64,000 nucleotides of DNA from JACCYX01 sp964610045 (GTDB lineage Bacteria; Chloroflexota; Chloroflexia; Thermomicrobiales; UBA6265), in NCBI GenBank assembly GCA_964610045.1, contig CAZSUN010000003.1, positions 37,864 through 101,863 of the forward strand, in the 5' to 3' direction. A program made the position numbers and the translations under genes. Every line of letters begins with the position of its first letter. Position 1 is the first letter of the stretch. The notes beneath the pieces were generated by a model. That model searched no databases, was not told the DNA's origin, and was given only the letters and a program-made list of their open reading frames with translations. Positions 8,989 through 17,493 of the stretch are shown in pieces.

Positions 8989-9604
8989 GGTGCCACCTTC
9001 CTGAACTGACCGGGCGACGGCAGGAACCGCTTCCCGATGGATGACGAGCGACGAGGAGTGAGTGTGACCAGCTGCTGCCGTGCGAAGCCGGACTTCGCAG
9101 GCGGCAGGATGAGGATGCGAGACATCGAAGAACTGTCCTGGCGATCTGGTGGGCATATGCCCGGAATTCGGAAAGCAACCCCGGCACGGTATGCTCTGGC
9201 GATCGAGGATCGCCATGAGGCGCCGGGCAAAGAATCCGGTGTGTCCCGGGGGACGGGATGTTGCCGGATACCCGGGCGGCCCGTTCGGGCCGCAGGGTCC
9301 CTGGGTTGTGCGTCCGCGGCCACGCTTGTGGCCGGCCGGTTGCCAGGATGTCGTCCTGTTCCAGACAGGAAACGCCACCCTGATCCCGATTGTTCCCTCG
9401 ACAATGGGGGCTGCCGGCGCCATTGCCGGCGGGTCGTTCCGTACCGCGACGTTGCGGCGTCGATCCATGCCCAGTCTTGCGGACAACCGGGGTCAAGGTG
9501 TCACATCGATGTCACAGGAATGTGAATTCTCGGCTGTTCCGTGCTGTGCCCGGTCCAGGTGTGGACCGGGCGCAGGGTGTTGGTGCCGTGCCCGGCCCCG
9601 AAGG
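8989..9604. other. Intergenic region without a recognised gene
   Basis: 616 bp between two minus-strand genes. It contains a GC-rich palindrome at 9276-9293 (GCGGCCC-GTTC-GGGCCGC) and the stem-loop at 9548-9571. The open frames here lack family features and a plausible ribosome site, so no gene is called. Confidence 0.4.
9548..9571 (-). terminator. Stem-loop downstream of cupredoxin gene
   Basis: GCCCGGTCC-AGGTGT-GGACCGGGC, 9-bp arms, lies 33 bases beyond the stop of the minus-strand cupredoxin gene. No clear T-tract follows, so it may be a weak terminator or an RNA-stabilising hairpin. Confidence 0.45.
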
Positions 9605-10537
9605 TCAGGCGACGGTGAAGCCGGCGATCATGCCGAGCGCCACGTGGGGAGCACCGGTTTCCGGGTCCGGCACGAAGCAGACCAGGCCATACTCGGCCGG
9701 GACCAGGTCGAGTTCGAGGTAGTTGGTGTACCCCGGATTCATCGGGGCCACACCACCCAGCTCGGTGAAGGGCATCACCGGCTCGGCCATCGGGGTCGAC
9801 ATGTCCATGTCGGCTTCCGGGCTGGCCTCTTCCGCAAAGAGCGCCGCCTGGAACATCTCCAGCGTGAATCCCGGCGCGAACTGGAAGAGAATCAGTTCGT
9901 GAATCTGGGCGCCGGCATTGGCGACTTCCCACGTCTGGGGACCGGCCGCGATGGCGGCATCCTCGAAGCCATGGAACATCATTTCCATCAGTTCGACCGT
10001 CAACACGGATTCCGGGGCGGTTGCGGTCGAACCGGAATCGGTGACCTCGAAGGTCGCCTGCATACCGAGCGCATAGTGCGGAACACCATTTTCGTCGGGA
10101 ATGGCGCAGATGGCGATGTAGGAACCCGGCAGCAGGTCGAGCACGACCGATCCGGTGTCACCAGGGCCGGCCGACGGTCCGCCGAGGCTTTGGGAGACGG
10201 CGAACATCGGGTCGAAGGCGGGCTCCATCAGCGCAGCCTGGAGATCTTCGAGGGTGGCGGCGTCGTTGACGCGCATCAGCATCGCGTGATGCCCCATCGT
10301 GCCCTGGTTGTCCATCGTGACGCGGGTGAACCCGCTTTCGATGGTGGCTGGCATCTCGAACGAGTATTCCTTCGTGACGATGACAAGTTCGGGGTACTCG
10401 TCCATCTGGGCAGCGATCGCGCTGATGCCGCGCAGGGTGATGGTGCTGGCGAGAGCGGCGCCAAGCGCGCCCTTGAGGGCGGTGCGGCGGGAGAGTGACT
10501 GGCCGAGAAATGCTTCAGGCGAAAAAGACGACATCAT
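9605..10537 (-). CDS. Tat-exported tandem cupredoxin-like protein
   Basis: A 310-residue exported protein. Residues 14-38 form a Tat leader (SLSRRTALKG then a hydrophobic stretch ending near AIAAQ). The mature part contains two similar domains of about 120 residues. Each has an early His motif (GHHAML in domain 1, IHELIL in domain 2) and a late Cys...His...Met motif (CAIPDENGVPHYALGM and CFVPDPETGAPHVALGM). Those are the ligands expected of a type 1 copper site, so both halves may bind copper and carry electrons outside the membrane. Copper binding is inferred. AGGAGG sits at 10542-10547; the second Met (10534) has better spacing than the first. No electron-transfer partner gene is adjacent. 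Confidence 0.75.
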   Translation of the reverse strand: MMSSFSPEAFLGQSLSRRTALKGALGAALASTITLRGISAIAAQMDEYPELVIVTKEYSFEMPATIESGFTRVTMDNQGTMGHHAMLMRVNDAATLEDLQAALMEPAFDPMFAVSQSLGGPSAGPGDTGSVVLDLLPGSYIAICAIPDENGVPHYALGMQATFEVTDSGSTATAPESVLTVELMEMMFHGFEDAAIAAGPQTWEVANAGAQIHELILFQFAPGFTLEMFQAALFAEEASPEADMDMSTPMAEPVMPFTELGGVAPMNPGYTNYLELDLVPAEYGLVCFVPDPETGAPHVALGMIAGFTVA

Positions 10538-10990
10538 GAAACCTCCTGTGGGCAGGGTGATGCCCACGACGGTTCGCGCCCTTCCCAAATTGATGGGCAG
10601 GCAGGGGGAAACGGGGCCGAAGCCCGCGTGGTTGATTGGGACCCGGTCTGGCCGGTGCTCCATTGAGCCGATCCGCACTGATAACGCCGTGTATGCCTCC
10701 GCGGTTCCCACCGGCTCCCGGGGACGGTCCGGCATTCACCTGGCCGTCATGGCACACCATCGCAGGAGGTCGTCAACGAGCCGTCAACCGGGCCACAGGA
10801 CGACGCAGACGCAGGACAGCCGTCACGTCGAACGACGCCGGAACCTGAGCACGCATTGGTACCGAAGCGGATTCGTCAATTGCCGGGGAGGGAAGGGCGG
10901 CATAAAGCGACTAGCAAAATGGTTGCTCCGGGAAGCCGGGCGGCCACACGTCGCTGACGCTTGGCCCCCTAACCCCTTCCGGACTCGGCA
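10538..10990. other. Intergenic region without a recognised gene
   Basis: 453 bp between the propeller gene end and the cupredoxin start, both on the minus strand. It should hold the promoter of the cupredoxin gene, but no clear -10/-35 pair or coding pattern was recognised. Confidence 0.35.
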
Positions 10991-12178
10991 TTACTGGTCC
11001 GTGAGGGTGATGATCTCGAAGCGGCCGTCGTCCAGTGGGAGCACCAGCTGGTTTTGCGGTGACCAGTCGATACCGGTCACGCTTTCCCAGAATTGGAGGT
11101 TCACGCCGTCAGCGATTTCGATTGTGCCGCCAGTGGCGAGGTCGGCAATCACGATCGTGGAGTCGTGGTGGGTTTGCTCGTCCTCGGTCACGCCGTAGAC
11201 GATCCACTGGCCATCCGGCGATAGCCTGGGTGGCGACGCAACCACCGCGCCGCGCGGCACATCGATCTCGATCGAGACGAGGTCGCCGGATTCCCGGTCA
11301 AGCACCCCGTAGGTGGCAGGGCCATTTGCCAGCTCGATGTCGTCCCATAGCCAATAGAATGAGATGTAGGCGCCATCGGGGGTGGCTCCTGTCAGGATTG
11401 GCGTCTTGCCAACCGGGATCTCGGGTTCCGAGTCAATCCGGTTGAACTCGCTGCCAGATGGATCGACCTCCCAGACGCCCGTGATGTCCCGCCCGCCACG
11501 AAGGGCGAAGACGGCCATCCCGTCGGGCAGCCAGACGGGCGGCGTCACCACACCGACGGCTTCCGCGATGAGGGCGAGTGGTTCTTCGGTGGTCATCTCG
11601 GGACCACGCAGCACCTGCCTGGTTTCGACGATGATCCTGCCGGCGGCGATGGTGCGCTGGCCATTGCCCTCGCGGGGGTTGAGGATGCGCAGGAAAAAGA
11701 TCTCCGAGCCATCAGGAGACCAGACAGGCCACTGATCGTAGATCACGAACTTACTGGCGGTGATCCGCGCCCGGAGATCGTCGACATCATCCTCGGTCAG
11801 GTTCGTCAGGGCATTGTTGGCGACATCGAGCACGAAGATGTCGCTGTCGAACTCGTGCCCGTTCTGCGAGAAAGCGACCGTGGCGCTGTCCGGCGACCAG
11901 GAGATGGATGCTTCGGCCACACGTTCGGATTCCTCGTTGCAGCGTTGCTCGCCGGTGCTCACCTTCCAGACGCAGATCTGTCGAGGGTCGAGATCGACCA
12001 CACCCGCAACCCAGCGGCCATCGGGCGAGAGCACCGGTCCGTATCCCTCGGTGCCGATGACCTCCGAATCGTCCACCTCCCAGCCGCTGCGCTGGGCGCC
12101 GGCGGCCGGCGCCAGCATCGAGAGGGCGAGAGCGAGCAGTCCAATCGTGGTCCAGCGTATAGGGTGGGGAACGGGCAT
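10991..12178 (-). CDS. Secreted TolB/PD40-type beta-propeller protein
   Basis: A 395-residue protein with a Sec-type signal peptide (hydrophobic TIGLLALALSMLAPAAGA, cleavage near AGA-Q). The mature part repeats the PD40 propeller pattern: LSPDGRWVAGVV, ISWSPDSATVAFSQ, PVWSPDGSEIFFLR, LSPDGQWIVYGV and a final IDWSPQNQLVLP. Such propellers act as periplasmic or surface scaffolds; no catalytic domain is attached here. About six blades can be counted loosely. It precedes no obvious partner (the next gene upstream is an unknown 195-residue protein), so its role is open. Confidence 0.75.
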   Translation of the reverse strand: MPVPHPIRWTTIGLLALALSMLAPAAGAQRSGWEVDDSEVIGTEGYGPVLSPDGRWVAGVVDLDPRQICVWKVSTGEQRCNEESERVAEASISWSPDSATVAFSQNGHEFDSDIFVLDVANNALTNLTEDDVDDLRARITASKFVIYDQWPVWSPDGSEIFFLRILNPREGNGQRTIAAGRIIVETRQVLRGPEMTTEEPLALIAEAVGVVTPPVWLPDGMAVFALRGGRDITGVWEVDPSGSEFNRIDSEPEIPVGKTPILTGATPDGAYISFYWLWDDIELANGPATYGVLDRESGDLVSIEIDVPRGAVVASPPRLSPDGQWIVYGVTEDEQTHHDSTIVIADLATGGTIEIADGVNLQFWESVTGIDWSPQNQLVLPLDDGRFEIITLTDQ

Positions 12179-12276
12179 GGAGCGGCAATTATCCTTTCGC
12201 GGCGCGAGCCGGACGTGACGATATGGTCACCCGGGTCCGTCCTCTTTTCAACTGCGGCAGGCGGCGAACAGTTCCC

Positions 12277-12864
12277 TCAGGCGGCGATGGCACGCTGGTT
12301 CGCGAAGGTGAACACCGCATCGACCCGCATCGGACCCGGCAGGTCGTCAACGCCGGGCAGGAGATCCCAGAGCCCCCAATCGGTGCCTGGACGGCGGCAA
12401 ACGCTGCCGGCAATGTCGATCACGGTGCGTTCGAGTTGGGCGATGCCAAACCCGGTCGCCGTCACATCCCAGACGACGTGACCGCGACGGGTCACCGCCG
12501 TCGCCCAGGCCGAACGATCGGCGTCGAACCCACGGACGATGCCCCAGGTCACGACCCCGCCACGATCGCCGGGGAGCAGACGCTGGCGCCGATTGACGAC
12601 GGCCACCCCCAACGTTCCACGCACGTCGCCGGCATCGGCGAGGAGGGCGCGGGTGGCGGATACCGCCGCCGCATCGTTTTCGTACGAGCGGACGATGGTG
12701 GTGAGGTAGGCGATCGGGAGTGCTCCCGGTTCGCTTGTCTCGAAGGCGCGGCCGGCGACATCGTCGAGACCGCAGCCGACGAGCGGGGTCGCCGCATGGA
12801 ACGGCGTGGATTGTTCGGCCACCAGCCAGGAGGTGACCAGGTTCAGGATTCGTGGGCGTTGCAT
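12277..12864 (-). CDS. Hypothetical protein, 195 residues
   Basis: No family recognised. The protein starts MQRPRILNLVTSWL and has no signal peptide or TM helix. It contains an aromatic-rich central part (GGVVTWGIVRGFDADRSAW) and a C-terminal Pro/Asp/Trp segment (GTDWGLWDLLPGVDD). AAAGGA about 10 bases upstream supports ATG at 12864; the frame continues upstream but without a better site. It lies 98 bp upstream of the propeller gene on the same strand and may be cotranscribed with it. It is divergent from the ABC operon. The coding call rests on frame, codon pattern and ribosome site. Confidence 0.55.
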   Translation of the reverse strand: MQRPRILNLVTSWLVAEQSTPFHAATPLVGCGLDDVAGRAFETSEPGALPIAYLTTIVRSYENDAAAVSATRALLADAGDVRGTLGVAVVNRRQRLLPGDRGGVVTWGIVRGFDADRSAWATAVTRRGHVVWDVTATGFGIAQLERTVIDIAGSVCRRPGTDWGLWDLLPGVDDLPGPMRVDAVFTFANQRAIAA

Positions 12865-13087
12865 GGCAGATCGGTCCTTTTGGGTACGCAGGACGGCATC
12901 GTCCCTCATCTCCGTTGATTGGGCGGTTTGCTCGTCCCACCGAAAAAACGTCGGCCTCCGGCAATCGGTTGCCACGCGACGAACCCCGGTATTCGCGACT
13001 TGCCGATCATGGCCGGCCGTGGGAGCATGGGGGCGGCTCACCGGCGCGCCACGACGCTTCTCCCATCCCGGTTCAAGGACACATCCA

Positions 13088-14095
13088 TTGCCGATCATCG
13101 AGGTCGAATCGCTGGTCAAGGAATTCCACCGGCCAAAGCGGTTCGACGGTCCATTCGGCGGTTTCCGCACGCTCGTCACCCGGCAGTACGACACCACCCG
13201 CGCCGTCGACGGCGTGTCGTTCACCGTTGACGAAGGTGAACTGGTCGGGTACCTGGGCTCCAACGGCGCCGGGAAGTCGACCACGATCAAGATGCTCTCG
13301 GGCATCCTGGTGCCGAGCTCCGGCAACGTGACGGTCAACGGCATCACCCCGTGGGAACACCGGGAACGCAACGCCCTCCAGATCGGCGTGGTTTTCGGCC
13401 AACGGACGCAACTCTGGTGGGATTTGCCCCTGCGCGACTCGCTGAACCTGATCGGCAGGCTCTACCGGGTCGAGTCCGATCGCTTCAACCGCAACCTCGA
13501 CCGGCTCGTGGGTCTGCTCGGACTCGAGTCGTTCCTGCAAACCCCCGTGCGGCAACTCAGCCTCGGCCAACGCATGCGCGGCGACCTGGCGGCAGCCATG
13601 CTCTACGAACCGCGCATCCTCTATCTCGACGAGCCGACCGTCGGGCTCGATGTGGTTGCCAAGGAGCGGACCCGGCAGTTCGTGGAAGAAACGAACCGCG
13701 ATTCGGGGACGACGGTGATCCTCACGACGCACGACCTGGCCGATGTCGAGCGCCTGTGCAAGCGGATCGTCTTCATCAGCCAGGGGACTGTCCTCTACGA
13801 CGGTCCGGTCGATGAACTGACCCGGCGCTATGCGCCGCACCGCCGGGTGGAATTCACGCTCGCGCTGGACGGCACCGAGGACGATCCCCCGCCGATCGAC
13901 CCCGGCATCGACGGCGCGGAGGTCGTCTCCCAGGCAGATGCCCGTTTGGCCATCCGGTTCGACCCGGCGCGCGTCGCGGTCGCGGACCTGATTTCGGCCG
14001 TTATCGCACGGCACCCGGTGTCCGATATCGCGATCGTGGAACCGAACCTGGAAGAGGTCGTCCGCAAGATCGTCGAGAACGGCGGCATGCCGTGA
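13088..14095 (+). CDS. ABC-2 type transporter, ATP-binding subunit
   Basis: A 335-residue ATPase that powers the two permeases downstream. Walker A is GSNGAGKST, the Q-loop is in VVFGQRTQLWWDLP, the signature is QLSLGQRMRGDLA, Walker B is ILYLDEPTVGLD and the switch is LTTHDL. The GQRTQLWWDLP and LGQRMR forms are typical of the subgroup that pairs with two DUF990-type permeases. The last 80 residues form the extra C-terminal domain of such exporters. TTG at 13088 is chosen: AAGGA lies 8 bases upstream and the protein begins in the family-typical way (PIIEVESLVKEFHR). Substrate unknown. Confidence 0.9.
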   Translation: MPIIEVESLVKEFHRPKRFDGPFGGFRTLVTRQYDTTRAVDGVSFTVDEGELVGYLGSNGAGKSTTIKMLSGILVPSSGNVTVNGITPWEHRERNALQIGVVFGQRTQLWWDLPLRDSLNLIGRLYRVESDRFNRNLDRLVGLLGLESFLQTPVRQLSLGQRMRGDLAAAMLYEPRILYLDEPTVGLDVVAKERTRQFVEETNRDSGTTVILTTHDLADVERLCKRIVFISQGTVLYDGPVDELTRRYAPHRRVEFTLALDGTEDDPPPIDPGIDGAEVVSQADARLAIRFDPARVAVADLISAVIARHPVSDIAIVEPNLEEVVRKIVENGGMP

Positions 14096-14170
14096 GAGTC
14101 GTCATGTCCCGACCAATCGCAGGGGACCGGATCGGATGTGCTCCGCACGGATTTGACGTGCTTCGCACAG

Positions 14171-14196
14171 GGATCCTTCGCTTCGCTCAGGATGAC
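14171..14196 (+). repeat. Dispersed intergenic repeat (GGATCCTTCGCTTCGCTCAG type)
   Basis: The segment GGATCCTTCGCTTCGCTCAG followed by GATGAC sits between the ATPase and the first permease, inside the operon. A related sequence (ATTCCTCGCAAGCTCGGAATGAC) lies between the two permease genes at 15097-15125. The form is that of short mobile intergenic repeats; its origin is inferred. Confidence 0.4.
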
Positions 14197-14255
14197 GGTC
14201 GTCGTGGGAGGCGGCAGGTCAGCCACCCCGGTGTACGGCGCCGAGGGAATCCGGC

Positions 14256-15062
14256 ATGACCCTCCCGGTGAATTTCCCGGCCTGGGTGGCGATTGCCAGG
14301 ACGCAAATCCGGATCGCCTACACCTACCGCCTGAACATGCTGACGGCGATCTTCCTCACCGGGCTCCAAATCTACCTGCTGACCCTCGTTTGGAAGGCGG
14401 CCTACGGTGACCAGACCGAAGTCGCCGGGATCGCGGTCGAGCAGATGCTGGTCTACCTGACACTCGCCAATCTGCAACTGCGGTTCCTGCGGCCCGAAAT
14501 GGATCAGCAGATCCAGGAGCGGATCCGGCAGGGGCAGATCGGGTTCGATCTCAGCCGGCCGGTCGGCTACCCGAGCCAGCTACTGGCGACGGCCGTCGGC
14601 GACATGATTGGCCTGCTGCCAATGCTGGTGGTTGCCTTCCCGGTCGCCATGATCGCCGGGGAACTGCGCGCGCCCGCTTCGGCCGAAGCCGGGGTTGGGT
14701 ACGCGCTGGCGCTGATCCTGGCCTGGATCGTGGCCGCCCAGCTGAATCTGGTGATCGGGCTGGTCAGCTTCTGGACGCTGGAGATGAACGGATTCCGGAT
14801 GGTGTACACCCTGGTCGGGAACTTCGCGACCGGGGCGCTGGTGCCGCTCTGGTTCATGCCCGACCTGATGCGGACCATCATCCAGTTGCTGCCATTCCAG
14901 GCGATCGCCTTCGTGCCGGTCTCGATCTACGTCGGGGAACCCGCGACCGGGGAGATCTGGTCGGCGCTGCTGTTGCAGGTGTTCTGGGCGGGGGTGCTGG
15001 TGCTGGTGATCCGGTGGATCTGGAGCAAGGCATTCAGGCACACCGTGATCCAGGGAGGGTGA
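14256..15062 (+). CDS. ABC-2 type permease (DUF990-like), subunit 1
   Basis: A 268-residue inner-membrane permease with six hydrophobic segments, starting near residue 26 (LNMLTAIFLTGLQIYLLTLV) and ending at AGVLVLVIRWIWSKAF. It pairs with the second permease and the upstream ATPase to form an exporter. The RPVGYPSQLL segment on the cytoplasmic side matches the R-P motif of the second permease (RFLVRPLSPLLQI), as in this two-permease family. ATG at 14256, 160 bp after the ATPase, with a repeat element in the spacer. Confidence 0.85.
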   Translation: MTLPVNFPAWVAIARTQIRIAYTYRLNMLTAIFLTGLQIYLLTLVWKAAYGDQTEVAGIAVEQMLVYLTLANLQLRFLRPEMDQQIQERIRQGQIGFDLSRPVGYPSQLLATAVGDMIGLLPMLVVAFPVAMIAGELRAPASAEAGVGYALALILAWIVAAQLNLVIGLVSFWTLEMNGFRMVYTLVGNFATGALVPLWFMPDLMRTIIQLLPFQAIAFVPVSIYVGEPATGEIWSALLLQVFWAGVLVLVIRWIWSKAFRHTVIQGG

Positions 15063-15066
15063 TGGT

Positions 15067-15975
15067 GTGAAGGACGAGCACCATGCGCAACGAGCTGAGA
15101 AGATTCCTCGCAAGCTCGGAATGACACACCCTGGGACCACGGGCGCCTACGGAGGGTCGCCCCTACGGGAGGCTGCCAATCGGGTCGCGATTACCGCCGC
15201 GCTGGGCAAGGCGTCGTTGCGGTCGGAGTTCCAGTACCGGGCGAATGCGCTGAGCAGCGTGCTGGCCGGATTGCTGTTCCAGATCACCGGGTTCGTCGTC
15301 GTCTGGATCATCGTGGACCGCTTCAACCAGATCGGCGGCTGGACGCTCCCGGAGATGACGTTCCTCTACGGGATGCGGCTGACCTCGCACGGCATCTTCT
15401 ATCTCTGCTTCAGCCAGTTGTTCGAACTGGACCGCGTGCTGATCACCGGCGAGTTCGACCGCTTCCTGGTCCGCCCGCTGTCGCCGCTTCTGCAAATCTT
15501 CACCCGCAAGCTGCGGGTCAACTGCTTTGGCGACCTGATTGGCGGCATCGCCCTCCTGATCGCCTCTGCCCCACGCGTTGGCATCGACTGGACGCCCCTG
15601 GCGGTGGCCTTCCTGATCCTGGCAGTGGTTGGCGGCGCGCTGGTCGAGGGCTCGATCCAGGTGACGACGGGGGCGCTCTCGTTCCGGTTCCTGAACCTGC
15701 TCGCGGTGCGGGTCACCATCAACGAGGTGTTCAACCAGTACGGCAATTATCCGCAGAAGATCTTCCCGACCGGATTGCAGTACGCGCTGACGTTCGTGCT
15801 GCCGGTCGCGTTCGTCGCCTACTTCCCCGCGACCGTGCTGCTCGACCGGACGAACGAGATCATCGTGCAGCCGTGGCTGGCGGCCATTGCGCCGCTGGTT
15901 GGCCTCTGTCTCTATCTCTCGGCGCTGCGGATCTGGCACCGCGCCAGCCGCGGCTACCAGAGCGCGGGGACGTGA
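15067..15975 (+). CDS. ABC-2 type permease (DUF990-like), subunit 2
   Basis: A 302-residue permease with about six TM helices, partner of the previous gene. Family-like sequence begins near VAITAALGKASLRSEFQYRAN (residue 39 onward). The first 35-40 residues come from repeat-like intergenic DNA (15097-15125 and beyond) translated in frame. GTG at 15067 has a GGGAGGG site 7 bases upstream and lies 4 bases after the previous stop. The only other nearby start is the ATG at 15121, which lies inside the repeat. Its last residues (SRGYQSAGT) recur at 17494-17525 beyond the islet downstream. Confidence 0.85.
   Translation: MKDEHHAQRAEKIPRKLGMTHPGTTGAYGGSPLREAANRVAITAALGKASLRSEFQYRANALSSVLAGLLFQITGFVVVWIIVDRFNQIGGWTLPEMTFLYGMRLTSHGIFYLCFSQLFELDRVLITGEFDRFLVRPLSPLLQIFTRKLRVNCFGDLIGGIALLIASAPRVGIDWTPLAVAFLILAVVGGALVEGSIQVTTGALSFRFLNLLAVRVTINEVFNQYGNYPQKIFPTGLQYALTFVLPVAFVAYFPATVLLDRTNEIIVQPWLAAIAPLVGLCLYLSALRIWHRASRGYQSAGT
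15097..15125 (+). repeat. Repeat-like segment forming the N-terminus of a permease gene
   Basis: GAGAAGATTCCTCGCAAGCT then CGGAATGAC resembles the element at 14171-14196 in layout (TCCTTCGC...GCTC...ATGAC). It is read through in frame by the second permease and supplies one of its two possible start codons. The relation between the two segments is by eye. Confidence 0.35.
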
Positions 15976-15980
15976 GATCG
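15945..15980 (+). repeat. Left copy of islet-flanking direct repeat
   Basis: The 3' end of the permease gene (codons for SRGYQSAGT and stop). A diverged copy, about 26 of 32 bases identical and encoding SRSYQSAGT plus stop in frame, is found at 17494-17525. The two copies flank the AT-richer islet with the paralogous pair. Confidence 0.5.
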
Positions 15981-16036
15981 CAAACCGCCATCAGTAGGCG
16001 GAATACTGCTCCCGCTCCTTGGTTCGCGAACATCGC

Positions 16037-16483
16037 TCAACCTGGACAGACCTCGTACAACTGGTAGTGATCAGGCAGGCTAGTCCCCAAAGTTCGCTCA
16101 TAGATCCGCACCATTTCCCGGAAGTCGCCGCACAAATCGCGCTTTGTGTTCTCCATGGTGACCTTAACCCGTGCAGCCTCCGCCGGTCCAAGTATGGGCG
16201 TCTGGCTATAGAGTTCGTTAAACACACTCCAACTCAGTCTGGTGCGAGTTTCCAAGGCACGATATCGTACGTCGTCCCACTGGTCAAGATGCAATGCGTT
16301 CGCATCCACGACCTGCGCCACGTGACCGTTTGTCGTGACCTGGATCGCATCTCCAGACTGCTCCGCGTGTGTTCCGGGCGCGTGTGGTGACTGACCCACG
16401 AAACGCAAGGCCAAGTCTCGAAACTGATCGACAAGCTTCAATCCGGCGCTGATGGTCGTGATGATGGTTATCGGATCGGCCAT
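16037..16483 (-). CDS. Unknown protein, paralogue A of islet pair
   Basis: A 148-residue protein starting MADPITIITTISAGLKLVDQF after an excellent GAGGAGG site. No family recognised. It is clearly related to its neighbour at 16530-17057. Shared features are a hydrophobic N-terminal helix with D-Q-F and L-R-x-x-G, a central W-D...R-x-x-A-L-x-x-R-x-R, then N-x-L-x-x-Q-x-P-x-x-GP-x-E-x-A-R, and a C-terminal LC-x-D...ERTL-x-T-x-LP-x-H. The N-terminal helix could insert in membranes or pack in a bundle. Codon and base use are visibly more AT-rich than in neighbouring genes, which suggests transfer. Confidence 0.65.
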   Translation of the reverse strand: MADPITIITTISAGLKLVDQFRDLALRFVGQSPHAPGTHAEQSGDAIQVTTNGHVAQVVDANALHLDQWDDVRYRALETRTRLSWSVFNELYSQTPILGPAEAARVKVTMENTKRDLCGDFREMVRIYERTLGTSLPDHYQLYEVCPG

Positions 16484-16529
16484 ACCCTTCCTCCTCAATC
16501 AATCTGTCACGCAATCGAACCCAGTCCGT

Positions 16530-17057
16530 CTACGTCATCCTCTGGCATATCTCGGCGATGTTCTCGTGTTCCGGCAACCTCGTATCCAAGGTCCGTTCGC
16601 ACATGAGGAGAGCTTCCTGAACATCGAAACAGAGTTCACTCCGGACCCTGGTAAGCCGGGCAGAAGTCCGGGCTCGCTCATCCGGACCCATGAGCGGTTC
16701 CTGGGCCCACAGGTTATTCATGATCTCCCAGTTGCTTCGAATTCGATGCGAGAGCGCGCAGAACCTGGAATTGTCCCAGGAGTTCAGGTCGACCTGAGCG
16801 GGTGTGACGATCTCTACGACGGTCTCACCATGCCAGATCTCGAGTGTGTCGTCTTCTCCAGGCATCGCGACAGTAGGCATCCGCTGTCCGCCCCTGCCGA
16901 TCAGCCTCAGGACCAGCACGTGAAATTGATCGATCAGGGAGAGGGCTCCAGTAGCGGCCCGAATGACGGCCCTCGCCTCGGAAGCGTCAACGCTCTCCAT
17001 ATCAGAATCGGAATCTGGTTCGTATTTCTCGAACTCATACGGTCCCGACTCAGTCAT
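16530..17057 (-). CDS. Unknown protein, paralogue B of islet pair
   Basis: A 175-residue protein starting MTESGPYEFEKYEPDSD, with an acidic N-terminal extension of about 30 residues that paralogue A lacks. The rest aligns along its length with paralogue A (ALSLIDQFHVLVLRLIGRGG, then GPDERARTSARLTRVRSELC and ERTLDTRLPEH). It lies upstream of paralogue A on the same strand with a 46-bp gap, so they are probably cotranscribed. GAGGTG upstream supports ATG at 17057. No function can be assigned. Two related small proteins in a transferred islet may form a heteromeric complex. Confidence 0.65.
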   Translation of the reverse strand: MTESGPYEFEKYEPDSDSDMESVDASEARAVIRAATGALSLIDQFHVLVLRLIGRGGQRMPTVAMPGEDDTLEIWHGETVVEIVTPAQVDLNSWDNSRFCALSHRIRSNWEIMNNLWAQEPLMGPDERARTSARLTRVRSELCFDVQEALLMCERTLDTRLPEHENIAEICQRMT

Positions 17058-17493
17058 GATGAGACACCTCAAGATTGCAGCGGCCACTGCAACATGCGTT
17101 GCAGTGCCTTCCGCGAACGTATCGGTTTGCACGGGACCCAATTCTCACGATAGATGCGACAAGGGGAAATCACAATCATCAAGAAGCGCGAATATTGATG
17201 AAATAGCCCAAAAGTGCTATCACACCATATGTCAGTATTGACAGACTGAATTTCTTCCGGGAAAGCAAACCAGGCCAGAAGACGCTATAGGCGATAGTCA
17301 AGCAAAGTCGAGTTGGCGACTGGGTGCCTCACTCTCCCCAAAACCAAGACGCAGCGGAACTTTGACGACTTCAATCAGGCTGATATGGAACGGATGCCGG
17401 GGATTACCCGGACTGCGTCCGGACGATGGCCACCATGAGGTCGGTCACCACCAGGTCCCCTATACTCACCCGGAGTTAGTATTGACGCCGTGT

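Noticed and set aside
6709..9009. Long plus-strand open frame opposite the MMPL gene
   Set aside because: Antisense shadow; no domain, and the minus strand is a full MMPL transporter.
8989..9486. N-terminal extension of the first MMPL gene
   Set aside because: No conserved features, and a good ribosome site lies directly before the ATG at 8988.
9149..10498. Plus-strand frame opposite the cupredoxin gene
   Set aside because: Basic, low-complexity translation; opposite an obvious Tat-exported protein.
13073..14014. Minus-strand frame opposite the ABC ATPase
   Set aside because: Shadow of a gene with complete Walker and signature motifs.
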